Shown here: positions 34,988-43,462 of the stretch, one piece after another
How the letters are laid out: every line of letters starts with the position of its first letter
How positions within the stretch are numbered: position 1 is the stretch's first letter
From: JBBQZO01 sp038207625
GTDB taxonomy: Bacteria > Pseudomonadota > Gammaproteobacteria > Burkholderiales > Burkholderiaceae_D
DNA length: 64,000 nt
Assembly (NCBI GenBank): GCA_038207625.1
Contig: JBBQZO010000008.1
Coordinates: forward strand, 124,001 to 188,000
Direction: 5' to 3'
Notes under the pieces: generated by a model
Databases searched by the model: none
Seen by the model: only the letters and a program-made list of their open reading frames with translations
Told to the model about the DNA's origin: nothing
Program-made: the position numbers and the translations under genes

Positions 34988-35956
34988 TCAGCCCGGATTG
35001 TCCGCGGCTTTTTTCTTCAGCGTAAACAGGTGGGCAGCGCCCGGCGTCACCAGCACCTGTTGCGCACGCGTTCCCAGACTCAGATGACCGAGATTGCCAC
35101 GCCAGGCGATCGCCGCTTCGCCCTGCGCGGACGGCTGGTCGGCATCGATCAACAGCACTTTGCCGGGAAATTTCTTGGAAAGCAGGGCGATCTGATGGCG
35201 CAGGTCGGCGAAGCCGTCCTGGGCGGCGCTAAAGCCGGCCGCCAGCGCGCTCTTGCCCGGCTGGGCCGCCAGCATGCCGATGTCGGCTTCCGAAAACAGC
35301 ACGATCGCGTCCGATTTCTTGCGCTGCGCCAGCGTCAGCAGGCGGTGCAACCAGGCCCGGTTGGCCACCTGGCGATCCTCGAATTCATTGTTGCGCCCCG
35401 CCTCGCGGCGGTAATGGTTGTTGTCGGACGGCAGGTTGATGGTCGCGTACAGCACCTTGTCGACGTCCCAGTGCGCGTTCTCGGCATAGCTGCGGAACTT
35501 GGCGGTGGCCGACAAGCGCGTCAACGCCAGCTTGTGCTCGCCCAGCGAGCTCGGTTCGCCAAACATCAGTTCGCGCACCCGGTTCAGACGATCGACGGCG
35601 GCCGAGCGGCCGTTCGGGTGCTTGCATTCGCTCCAGTCGCTGGCGGCCAGCGACACGATCAAGGGACGCAGCGAGTTGTCGAGCAGCTCGCGCCGGCGCT
35701 GATACAGGGCGTCGCTGCACGCTTCGCGCGTGCCCTTGACGCCGGTGATGACGACAAACGCCAGGCTGGCGTCGTCGTTGTCCTGCAATACCTGTCTTAA
35801 CACGGTGTCGTCGGCGTCGATAGTGAGCACATGGCCGATCGCGGCAAACTGGTGCTGCGCGCGCGGCGGCGCGGCGCGGGCCTGAGTCAGCGCCAGGCTG
35901 AGCGCGAGCGCGCCGATCGACGCGATGGCCGCGCGCCATGTGTAGCGTCGCATCAT
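34988..35956 (-). CDS. Secreted hypothetical protein coupled to mutS
   Basis: A 322-residue exported protein of unknown function. The signal peptide (AAIASIGALALSLALTQARA-A) ends near residue 28. The body begins HQFAAIGHVLTIDADDTVLRQVLQ and contains FVVITGVKG and a central YATINLPSDNNHY, reminiscent of calcineurin-like phosphoesterase proteins, but without the full metal motif set, so no activity is claimed. Its ATG overlaps the mutS TGA (ATGA), so it is translated from the mutS mRNA, an odd partner for a secreted protein. Confidence 0.7.
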   Translation of the reverse strand: MMRRYTWRAAIASIGALALSLALTQARAAPPRAQHQFAAIGHVLTIDADDTVLRQVLQDNDDASLAFVVITGVKGTREACSDALYQRRRELLDNSLRPLIVSLAASDWSECKHPNGRSAAVDRLNRVRELMFGEPSSLGEHKLALTRLSATAKFRSYAENAHWDVDKVLYATINLPSDNNHYRREAGRNNEFEDRQVANRAWLHRLLTLAQRKKSDAIVLFSEADIGMLAAQPGKSALAAGFSAAQDGFADLRHQIALLSKKFPGKVLLIDADQPSAQGEAAIAWRGNLGHLSLGTRAQQVLVTPGAAHLFTLKKKAADNPG

Positions 35957-38628
35957 GCCTGCGCCGCCAGCAGGCGCTTTAACTGATACAACTGCTCGAG
36001 CGCTTCGCGCGGGCTGAGCGCATCCGGGTCGATCTCGGCCAAGGCCGCGTGCAGCGCGTTGAAGGCGCCGTTGTCGGCGACCTGTTCGGGTGTGTCGTCG
36101 AACGCATCCTGGGCCGGCTGGGCGAACAGGTCGCGCTGCGGCGTAGCGTCGAGCGCCTGCGATTCGAGCCGGGCCAGGTGTTTGCGCGCGGCCTTGATCA
36201 CGCTTTGCGGCACGCCGGCCAGCTGGGCCACCTGCAAACCGTAGCTTTGCGAGGCCGGACCGGCCTGCACCGCGTGCAGGAACACGATGCTGTCCTTGTG
36301 CTCGACGGCCGACAGGTGCACATTGGCCGCCGTCGGATGGCTGTCGGGCAGCTGGGTCAGCTCGAAATAGTGGGTCGCGAACAGCGTGAAGCTGCGGCTG
36401 GTGTCGATCAGGTGGCGCGCGATCGCCCAGGCCAGCGCCAGACCGTCGAAGGTCGACGTGCCGCGCCCGACCTCGTCCATCAGCACCAGCGAATGTTCGC
36501 TCGCGCCGTTCAGGATCGCGGCCGATTCGGTCATCTCGACCATGAAGGTCGAGCGTCCGCCGGCCAGGTCGTCGGTGGCGCCGATGCGGGTGAAGATGCG
36601 GTCGATCGGGCCGATCACGGCCGAGGTGGCCGGCACGTAGCTGCCGATATAGGCCAGCAGCGTGATCAGGGCGACCTGGCGCATGAAGGTCGATTTACCG
36701 CCCATGTTCGGGCCCGTGATCAGCAGCAGGCGGCGTTCGTTTTGCAGCTGGCAGTCGTTGGCGATGAAGCGCTCGATCTGCTTTTCCACCACCGGGTGGC
36801 GCCCTTCGCGGATATCCAGGCAGGGTTCTGCCACCAGTTGCGGCGCGCACCAGTTGTGGTGCAGCGCGTGGTGGGTCAGCGCGGTCAAGGTGTCGAGCTG
36901 GGCCAGCGCCTGGGCGATCGTCTGCAGCACGCCGATGTGCGGCGCCAGGTCCGCCAGCAGCTGCTCGTACAGCAGCTTTTCACGCACCAGCGCTTTGTCC
37001 TGGGCCGACAGCGCCTTGTCTTCGAACACCTTCAGCTCGGGCGTGATGTAGCGCTCGGCGTTTTTCAGCGTCTGGCGGCGCCGGTAGTCGTCGGGCACCT
37101 TGTCGGTCTGGCCGTGTGTGACTTCGATGTAAAAGCCATGCACCTTGTTGTATTCGACGCGCAGGTTGGCGATGCCGGTACGGGCCCGCTCGCGCGTTTC
37201 CAGCTCGACCAGGAACTGGCCGGCGTTTTCCGACAGGCCGCGCAGTTCGTCCAGTTCGGCGTCGAAGCCGCGCGCAAACACGCCGCCGTCGCGCACCATC
37301 GCGGCCGGTTCCGGCGCGACCGCGCGCACCAGCAGGTCAAGGCAGTCGAACGGTGTGGCCAGATTGGTGTGGATCGACGCCAGCAGCGCGTCGTCGCGTC
37401 CGCCGGCCACGCAGTGCAGCACGCCCTGACGCAGCGCCGGCAGTTGCTGCAAACCGTCGCGCAGGCTGGCCAAGTCGCGCGGGCGGGCCGACAGCAGCGC
37501 CACGCGGGTGGTGATGCGCTCGATGTCGGGCACCTGCGCCAGCGTCACCGCCAGCGGGCCGGCCGCGTCGCTGGCGGCCAGCGCACCGATCGCCGCGTGG
37601 CGCGCGCGCGCCACGTTCTGGTCGCGCCGCGCGTGGTGCAGCCAGTGGCGCAAGAGGCGCGACCCCATCGCCGTGCGGCAGTGGTCGAGCAGGGAAAACA
37701 GCGTGGGCGACTCCTGGCCGCGGATCGTTTCTGTCAGCTCCAGATTGCGCCGGGTGGCCGCGTCCAGGCCGATGAATTCATTTTCCGTTTCGGTCGACAG
37801 GCTGCGCACATGCTGCAAGCCGCGCCCCTGGGTCGAATGGGCGTAGCGCAGCAGCGCGCCGGCCGCGCCGAAGGCGGCGCCCAGGCCGTCGGCGCCAAAG
37901 CCGGTCAGCGTGGCCACGCCCAGCTGGTCGAGCAGCGCCTTGTGGCCGCCCACCACATCAAAGTGCCAGTCCGGCACGTGGTTGACGTTGCCCACGTCGG
38001 CCTCGGGAAACAGCTCGGCGTTATCGCCGCGCAGGATCTCGGCCGGCGCGATGCGCTCCAACTCCTGCTGCAAACGGGTGCCGACGGTGCGCGCGTCGCC
38101 GGAAAACTCCATCAGCTTGAGCGCGCCCGAGGCCAGCGACAGCCAGGCCAGACCGGTGGTGACCATTTTGCGCTGGCTGATCATGCATACCGCCAGCAGC
38201 GGGCGCTCGGCTTTTTCGGGCAGCAGGTCGGCGTCCGTCAGCGTGCCTGGCGTGACCACCCGCATCACCTTGCGTTCGACCGGGCCCTTGCTGGTGGCCG
38301 GATCGCCGATCTGCTCGCAGATCGCCACCGACTCGCCCAGCTTGACCAGCTTGGCCAGATACGGATCGAGCGAATGGAAGGGGATGCCGCACATCTTGAT
38401 CGGGTTGCCGCTCTGGGCGCCGCGCGCGGTCAGCGTGATGCCCAGGATGCGCGCCGCTTTTTCGGCGTCCTCATGAAACAGCTCGTAGAAGTCGCCCATG
38501 CGGTAGAACACCAGCATGGTTGGATAGTCGGCCTTGATGCGCAGGTATTGCTGCATCATCGGGGTCACTTTTTCGGCCGCGCCGTGCTTGATGGCGCTGG
38601 GATTGATTTCTTGTGGTGTCGTCGTCAT
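35953..38628 (-). CDS. mutS: DNA mismatch repair protein MutS
   Basis: Recognises mismatches and starts methyl-directed repair. At 891 residues it has full length. The mismatch-binding Phe-x-Glu lies in FYRMGDFYELF, the Walker A is GPNMGGKST, the Walker B region LVLMDEVGRGTSTFDG, and the C-terminal dimerisation segment is present. There is no mutL in the window. The gene downstream overlaps by four bases. Confidence 0.97.
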   Translation of the reverse strand: MTTTPQEINPSAIKHGAAEKVTPMMQQYLRIKADYPTMLVFYRMGDFYELFHEDAEKAARILGITLTARGAQSGNPIKMCGIPFHSLDPYLAKLVKLGESVAICEQIGDPATSKGPVERKVMRVVTPGTLTDADLLPEKAERPLLAVCMISQRKMVTTGLAWLSLASGALKLMEFSGDARTVGTRLQQELERIAPAEILRGDNAELFPEADVGNVNHVPDWHFDVVGGHKALLDQLGVATLTGFGADGLGAAFGAAGALLRYAHSTQGRGLQHVRSLSTETENEFIGLDAATRRNLELTETIRGQESPTLFSLLDHCRTAMGSRLLRHWLHHARRDQNVARARHAAIGALAASDAAGPLAVTLAQVPDIERITTRVALLSARPRDLASLRDGLQQLPALRQGVLHCVAGGRDDALLASIHTNLATPFDCLDLLVRAVAPEPAAMVRDGGVFARGFDAELDELRGLSENAGQFLVELETRERARTGIANLRVEYNKVHGFYIEVTHGQTDKVPDDYRRRQTLKNAERYITPELKVFEDKALSAQDKALVREKLLYEQLLADLAPHIGVLQTIAQALAQLDTLTALTHHALHHNWCAPQLVAEPCLDIREGRHPVVEKQIERFIANDCQLQNERRLLLITGPNMGGKSTFMRQVALITLLAYIGSYVPATSAVIGPIDRIFTRIGATDDLAGGRSTFMVEMTESAAILNGASEHSLVLMDEVGRGTSTFDGLALAWAIARHLIDTSRSFTLFATHYFELTQLPDSHPTAANVHLSAVEHKDSIVFLHAVQAGPASQSYGLQVAQLAGVPQSVIKAARKHLARLESQALDATPQRDLFAQPAQDAFDDTPEQVADNGAFNALHAALAEIDPDALSPREALEQLYQLKRLLAAQA

Positions 38629-38994
38629 TTCTTCTTTCGGTCTGGTGCACGCGCATGCCGTCGCTGTTGCAGCGTTGAACTGGTGGCCCTGGCGTTGTTG
38701 ATCGCCGCCATTTTACCGCCTGGCGGGCCGATGCGAGCTGATGCAGCGCCGATCGCCTGCACGACAGCGTCAAATTGGCCGCGCGCGTGACAAAATGATG
38801 GTTTTCTGGCCGGAATGGACGCGCATGCAGGGACGCGCCCGACGCGAGCGGGGCGGCGAGCGTGCGACGCGCGCTGCGAATCGGCGCGCGCCAGCGCGAC
38901 GCTCGTGCGCGGTGGCGTGCGCGTGCGAGCGGTGGCGTGCGCGCGCGAGCGGTGGCGTGCGTGCGCGAGCAGCACGCTCAGCACATGGCGGCGT
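38629..38994. other. Intergenic region with tandem repeats
   Basis: Between mutS and the porin gene, both on the minus strand. It is very GC-rich and holds the 20-base tandem repeat at 38911-38970; open plus-strand frames here are Arg-rich artefacts of the repeat. Confidence 0.5.
38911..38970. repeat. Tandem 20-base repeat, three copies
   Basis: Three units of a 20-base sequence of the form GGTGGCGTGCGCGYGCGAGC (38911-38930, 38931-38950, 38951-38970), differing by one or two bases each. It lies just downstream of the porin gene. Confidence 0.85.
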
Positions 38995-39978
38995 CTAGAA
39001 CTGGTGCCGGATGCCGCTCGAGATCAGGCGCCGGATGCCGCCCGGCAGCGTGGCCTGGTAGGATGCGTTGGCGTCATTGCTCAGGCGCGAGCCGATCATG
39101 TACAGATTGGTGCGCTGTGATAGCGTGTAGTAATAGCCGATCGCCAGTTGGGTGGCGTCGGCGCGGGCATTGAACCGGTCGCGTTTGTGCACGTAGTCGG
39201 CCGCCAGCATATTGCGCCCGAACGGCACGCTCACGCCCAGCAGCGTGTCGTCGGTATCGAGCGTGGCATCGTTGCGCGAGCGCGCCAGCACCATCCATGC
39301 CTTGGCCACGCCGAAGTCGTAGCTGGCGCCGATCAGGTGGCTGCGCGCCAGCTTGGCACCATGCGCGTCGTTGCTGTCGTGGCAGGCCAGCACCACGTTG
39401 AGCGGGCCGGCCGCGTAGCCGGCGTCCATGCTGAGCTGGCGGTTGGCCCGATTGCCGGCCGCGCTTTCGCCCGCGCCGTAGGCGAGGTCGCCGTACAAGC
39501 CGTGCAGGCCGGCCGGCAGCGAATACTTGATGGTGTTATCCATGCGTACCCCTGAATCCTGGAACACGCGCGTCGATTCGCCCGGCCCCTTGGCGTCGAA
39601 CGGGTCGTTGCTGGCGATCGCGCCGAAATACGGCGTGAACATGCGCCCCAGCGTGATGCTGCCAAAGCCGCCGTTCAGCGCCACCCAAGACTGGCTGCTG
39701 AAGATGCGTCCCGCGTAGGACGACACGCCCTGGTCGGCTTCAATTTGTGATTCGAGCACGAAACTCACGCTCAGACCGTTGCCCAGCGATTCCTGGCCCT
39801 TGAAGCCGAGGCGCGAGGCGGTTTGCTGTCCGCTGTCGATCTTGGTGAGCGTCTTGCCGGAATTGCTGTCGGAGACGACGCCCAGATCAACGACGCCGTA
39901 CACGGTGATGGCGCTTTGCGCGGCCACCTGCGGGGCCGCCAAGGCCAAACAGAACAGTGCCAATGTGAATGGTTTCAC
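38995..39978 (-). CDS. Gram-negative general porin
   Basis: A trimeric beta-barrel outer-membrane porin of the betaproteobacterial type. The likely GTG start at 39978 has GGAGGG seven bases upstream; it gives 327 residues with a signal peptide LALFCLALAAPQVAAQ. Typical features follow: SAITVYGVVDLGV at the mature N-terminus, ASRLGFKGQESLGNGL, the WVALNGGFGSITLGRM loop region, and a terminal Phe (IRHQF) for BAM recognition. Its promoter region holds a degenerate FNR-like half site (see rejected items). Confidence 0.9.
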   Translation of the reverse strand: MKPFTLALFCLALAAPQVAAQSAITVYGVVDLGVVSDSNSGKTLTKIDSGQQTASRLGFKGQESLGNGLSVSFVLESQIEADQGVSSYAGRIFSSQSWVALNGGFGSITLGRMFTPYFGAIASNDPFDAKGPGESTRVFQDSGVRMDNTIKYSLPAGLHGLYGDLAYGAGESAAGNRANRQLSMDAGYAAGPLNVVLACHDSNDAHGAKLARSHLIGASYDFGVAKAWMVLARSRNDATLDTDDTLLGVSVPFGRNMLAADYVHKRDRFNARADATQLAIGYYYTLSQRTNLYMIGSRLSNDANASYQATLPGGIRRLISSGIRHQF

Positions 39979-40385
39979 GGTAGCCCTCCAGACTTGGAAC
40001 GACAAGGTCGGCAGCGAGAGTGGGCCTGCAAACCCGTCTGGCGGGTGGGAAACTCTTGCTTACATTAATCGTTTTACGCCCAGATTTACTGCAAATCAAT
40101 GTCCGTAAGGCAATCGTCGCATAAAACCCGACGGAACTGCACACCAGCGGCGCGCATCGGCGCGGCGGGGATGTGGTCGGTGGCGCTCAGGGCATGGCAC
40201 CGGGCCGGGTGCGCTGGACAGAGGGATTCGGTGCTCCCGCCTGTTTGCCTCCCGTCACGCGCGTCGCTGGCGGTACGCACGCGCCTCGCTGCGTGCGTAT
40301 GCGTCAGTGCTGGTGTGCGGAAATGCCATCGGCCCGCCCTTGCGCATGGTGTGCGCAAGGGCGGGCCGACGGACGCCGGACACGT
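39979..40385. other. Intergenic between porin and Crp/Fnr regulator
   Basis: About 400 bases upstream of the porin gene and downstream of the regulator gene, both on the minus strand. The part near the porin is less GC-rich (40060-40100) and probably holds its promoter. The remainder shows no supported gene. Confidence 0.5.
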
Positions 40386-41249
40386 CTAGATGGCGGCCAG
40401 CACCGAATCGGCACCCGGTTGATCGGACTCGGCCCGCGAACGCGCGGCGGCGACTTGCTTGGCGCGCGAACGCGACGGCGGCAGGCGGCGCAGCGTTTTC
40501 AGCGCGTCGGCGTCCTTGATGCCGATGGTGCGCTGATCGACCGTGATCAGGCCGATCTCATTGAAGGCGGACAAGGTGCGGCTGACCGTTTCCAGCGTCA
40601 GACCGAGATAGCTGCCAATTTCGTGGCGCGTCATGCGCAGATTGAACAGCTTGCTTGAATAACCCATCGCGCCGAAGCGATCGGCCAGCGAGATCAGGAA
40701 ACGTGCCACGCGCGCCTCGGCACTGAGCGCACCGAGCATGCCGATCATGGTTTGCTCGCGCACCAACTCGCGGCTCATCACGCCATACATGACGTTTTCC
40801 AGTTCCAGGTGGATACGCCCGAGCGCGGTCAATTTCTTGAATGGCAGCAGTATCAGGTCGCAATCGGACAAGGCCACCGCTTCGGATGCATAGTGTTTGG
40901 TGTGGATGCCGTCAACGCCCAGCATGTCGCCCTTCATCGGAAAACTGAGTACCTGTTCGTTGCCGAACTCGTCGATCAGCACCGTTTTCAGGAAGCCGGA
41001 GTTGACGATGTAGAGCGTGTCGAAGGCTTGGCCTATGGTGTGCACGCGCTGGCCGGTCTTGAACTGCACATGCTGGAACAGCAGTTCTTCGTTGGTGATC
41101 GAGACGGCGGTGGCGATGTGCAGCAGGTCGCACACTTCCTTCAGGTTCGACCAGAGCCGGCCTTGTCGCTGGCGGCCCGCTTCCATCGGCGATGCAGGGA
41201 CGCCCACTGTGGTGGCGGGGCGTGGCTCGGACGTTTGCGTAGACAGCAT
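40386..41249 (-). CDS. Crp/Fnr-family transcription regulator
   Basis: A 287-residue regulator with an N-terminal cyclic-nucleotide-type effector domain (VHTIGQAFDTLYIVNSGFLKT), a long dimer helix and a C-terminal winged HTH: RHEIGSYLGLTLETVSRTLSAF, where E..SR is the FNR-type recognition pattern for TTGAT half sites. There are only two cysteines (VCDLL and SDCDL), so the N-terminal cluster that holds the 4Fe-4S in true FNR is missing; the signal must be something else. GGAG sits directly before the first ATG and six bases before the second, so I prefer the second (41249). The C-terminus is a long Arg/Ser/Ala tail. Confidence 0.9.
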   Translation of the reverse strand: MLSTQTSEPRPATTVGVPASPMEAGRQRQGRLWSNLKEVCDLLHIATAVSITNEELLFQHVQFKTGQRVHTIGQAFDTLYIVNSGFLKTVLIDEFGNEQVLSFPMKGDMLGVDGIHTKHYASEAVALSDCDLILLPFKKLTALGRIHLELENVMYGVMSRELVREQTMIGMLGALSAEARVARFLISLADRFGAMGYSSKLFNLRMTRHEIGSYLGLTLETVSRTLSAFNEIGLITVDQRTIGIKDADALKTLRRLPPSRSRAKQVAAARSRAESDQPGADSVLAAI

Positions 41250-41553
41250 GCTCATCTCCAGGTGACGGAAAATTCAGGGGGTGAAGTCATCGGCCACACG
41301 TGGCTGGCCTGACTGCGGGAATCCATAGCCGTCGTGTCACGAGGAGGAATTGATCAATGCGGGCAGTGACACTGGCGGCAAAAACTAGATCGCAAGCAAC
41401 TCAAGACACGTGATCCAGTATGCCAACACGAGTTCGGCAAGGATATCGGTGATCGCTGAATCTAGGGGTAGGACGCTGCGGACCGTCGTAGGAATACTCC
41501 TAGTCGATCGGGCCGAGTAAGGGCTGCGTGCCGTGGCTGGCAGCGGGTGACGA
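41250..41553. other. Regulator promoter region
   Basis: About 300 bases upstream of the Crp/Fnr gene and downstream of the NarL-type regulator gene (same strand). It contains AGGGGTA at 41464-41470, the inverted repeat TAGGA-ATAC-TCCTA at 41489-41502, and GGAGGAATTG at 41342-41351, which has no frame behind it. Confidence 0.4.
41464..41502. promoter_or_regulatory. Possible NarL-type heptamers
   Basis: AGGGGTA (41464-41470) and TACTCCT (41495-41501) both fit the NarL heptamer TACYYMT in opposite orientations, and the second lies in the short inverted repeat TAGGAATACTCCTA. They lie 215-255 bases before the Crp/Fnr start. A link to the adjacent NarL-type regulator is speculative. Confidence 0.25.
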
Positions 41554-42198
41554 TCAGGTCTTGAACGGTGATAGCAGGCGATGCGCCACTGCGTATTGCA
41601 CCATCTCAGAGAGCGAGTTCATGCCCATCTTTTGCATGATGCGCGTCTTGTGGGTGCTCACCGTCTTCACCGACAGGTGCAAGTTGTTGGCGATTTCGGT
41701 GATTGAGCGCCCCGCCACGAGCAGCGAAAACACCTCGAACTCGCGGTCCGACAGCTGTTTGTGCAGCAATCCCTCGTTGGGTGTCATGATGTTCAGTGCC
41801 AGTTGCTCGGCCACCTCGATGCTGATGTACGGGCGCCCGGAGGCGACCTTGCGGATCGCGCCCACCAACTGGGTGCCCGCGCTTTCCTTGGTCAGGTAAC
41901 CCTGGGCGCCGGCGCGGATCGCGCGCACCGCGTACTGCTCCTCCTCATGCATGGTGAGTATCAGAATGGCCAGCTTGGGGGCCTCGCCGCGGATCTGGCG
42001 GATCAGGTCGACCCCGCTGCGTCCCGGCATCGACAGGTCCAGCAGCAGCAGGTCGAAGCCGCCCTGGCGGACATGGCCCATCACGTCAAAGCCGTTGGTG
42101 GCTTCGCCGACGATATCGATGTCGAGCACACCATCCAGGATGCGCTTGAGTCCTTCGCGCATGATGGTGTGGTCGTCGGCAATGACAATGCGAATCAT
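41554..42198 (-). CDS. NarL/FixJ-type response regulator
   Basis: A 214-residue two-domain regulator starting at MIRIVIADDHT. The receiver has Asp54 in LLLLDLSMPGRSG and the conserved Lys in GYLTKESAG; the C-terminal LuxR-type HTH is LSDREFEVFSLLVAGRSITEIANN...SVKTVSTHKTRIMQKM. No cognate kinase is adjacent, so it is an orphan here. It lies between the Crp/Fnr gene and the UspA gene on the same strand, consistent with a redox/stress regulatory group. Confidence 0.93.
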   Translation of the reverse strand: MIRIVIADDHTIMREGLKRILDGVLDIDIVGEATNGFDVMGHVRQGGFDLLLLDLSMPGRSGVDLIRQIRGEAPKLAILILTMHEEEQYAVRAIRAGAQGYLTKESAGTQLVGAIRKVASGRPYISIEVAEQLALNIMTPNEGLLHKQLSDREFEVFSLLVAGRSITEIANNLHLSVKTVSTHKTRIMQKMGMNSLSEMVQYAVAHRLLSPFKT

Positions 42199-42448
42199 AG
42201 TGGCGCTCGTGGAAAGTGAAGGCAGGGCGGGGCATGAGCCTGGCGCTATTGGTAGATGAAATACCAATACCGGCGGTTACAACAGAGCGGGAGAATATAC
42301 GTAAATGGTGCATTGTGCAATGTGTCTGGGGACGCGCGGCAATGTGTCATGCGCTGCGCCATGCTGGAGCGCGCACTCGGTACTGACGCGCGCCACACTG
42401 TGATCTGACAGCAGCGTCACCCGGCGGGCATGACGCTGCCAGGCGGCG

Positions 42449-42925
42449 TCAGGTCGGCGCTTGCGTGGCCGGTTCCTTGATCAGTCGATGCACCAATACC
42501 GGCTTGGTGGTGTGCGAGAGAACCTTGTTGGTGACGCTGCCAAGCAGCAGTTGGCCCCAGCCGCTGCGCCCGTGCGAGCCCATGAAAATCAGGTCGCACG
42601 CCTGTTGCTCGGCCACGCTGACGATCTTTTGGGCGGTCGAGTCGGCGAACGCGGTCATGGTCTCGCATTGCAGGCCGCATTGCTCGGCTTCTTGCCGGAT
42701 CGACTGCAAATGCTCGGTGCCGGCCCGTTGCATGGCGGCGATGTATTCATCCTCGCTCGGGTAGGCCGGCGGCACGATTTCGACGTAGACCGGATACTGG
42801 TATTCGGGCGCCACATACAGGGCCAACACCTGCGCGCCCATCTGCTGGGCGAAGCGCACGCCGGCGCGCGCAGTACAGGTAGAGACGGCCGAGCCGTCGG
42901 TGGTGATCAGGATCTTCCGGTACAT
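42449..42925 (-). CDS. Universal stress protein (UspA family)
   Basis: A 158-residue single-domain universal stress protein. The N-terminal ILITTDGSAVS and the C-terminal nucleotide-binding motif GSHGRSGWGQLLLGS (G-x2-G-x9-G-S) are complete, so it belongs to the ATP-binding class. A perfect FNR box lies ~120 bases upstream, so expression probably rises under low oxygen. The sequence between ~35 and 60 (APEYQYPVYVEIVPPAYPSE) is the usual variable region. Confidence 0.92.
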   Translation of the reverse strand: MYRKILITTDGSAVSTCTARAGVRFAQQMGAQVLALYVAPEYQYPVYVEIVPPAYPSEDEYIAAMQRAGTEHLQSIRQEAEQCGLQCETMTAFADSTAQKIVSVAEQQACDLIFMGSHGRSGWGQLLLGSVTNKVLSHTTKPVLVHRLIKEPATQAPT

Positions 42926-43004
42926 GGCGATTCCTTATAAGTGCCGCGCCGCGCCTGCCGACGCACGATGCGCCAGCGGCATCAATGCAGCATACCCCAC
43001 TGGT

Positions 43005-43010
43005 ATTGTA
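43005..43010 (-). promoter_or_regulatory. Candidate -10 of the UspA gene
   Basis: TACAAT on the minus strand, 80 bases before the UspA start. The FNR box would then be centred about 53 bases before the transcript start, a little further than the classical -41.5. Confidence 0.35.
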
Positions 43011-43044
43011 GTCGCTGTGCCCGCTCTTATTAGAACGCACACTG

Positions 43045-43058
43045 TTGATATTAATCAA
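43045..43058. promoter_or_regulatory. FNR box
   Basis: TTGATATTAATCAA is a perfect match to the FNR consensus TTGAT-N4-ATCAA. It lies upstream of the UspA gene (minus strand) and ~400 bases before cheZ (plus strand); the UspA gene is the likelier target. Confidence 0.85.
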
Positions 43059-43462
43059 AACAATGTGAAGTTTTCAGTTTGCAGGAGCCTGCCGTGTGGC
43101 GCCGCTGCCGCACCGCGCGATGTATTGATCGGACGCAAAACGGGCGTGTGCAAACCCGCTTAGGGCGGGCCTTGCATGCGCATGCAGAATTGTCGCTGGC
43201 GACCCGCCAAGGCCCCGCTTCCGATGGTAGTATCTCCAAATACAACAGTAATTGCGTCAAAACGCAGCCATATGCCTGCTAGTCTTGTCGATGCCACAAG
43301 ATTGGAGCGTGAAACTGCAAACACCGGCGCGCAGAGATTTACCATTCGCCTGCCGGACTGCTACACTCGTGTAAACGCGGCGATGTTGCCACGCATCATG
43401 GCTTCTGACCGATGCCTGTGTGCGGCAAGCGACCATTTCACAATTATGGAGAAGCAGGAATT
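43059..43462. other. Intergenic upstream of cheZ
   Basis: About 400 bases between the FNR box and cheZ. It must contain the cheZ-cheA promoter, but I cannot place it. No gene is supported. Confidence 0.5.

Noticed and set aside
40080..40100. FNR-like site upstream of the porin gene (TTGATTTGCAGTAA on the minus strand)
   Set aside because: Only the first half matches TTGAT; the second half has two mismatches of five. Too weak beside the perfect box at 43045.
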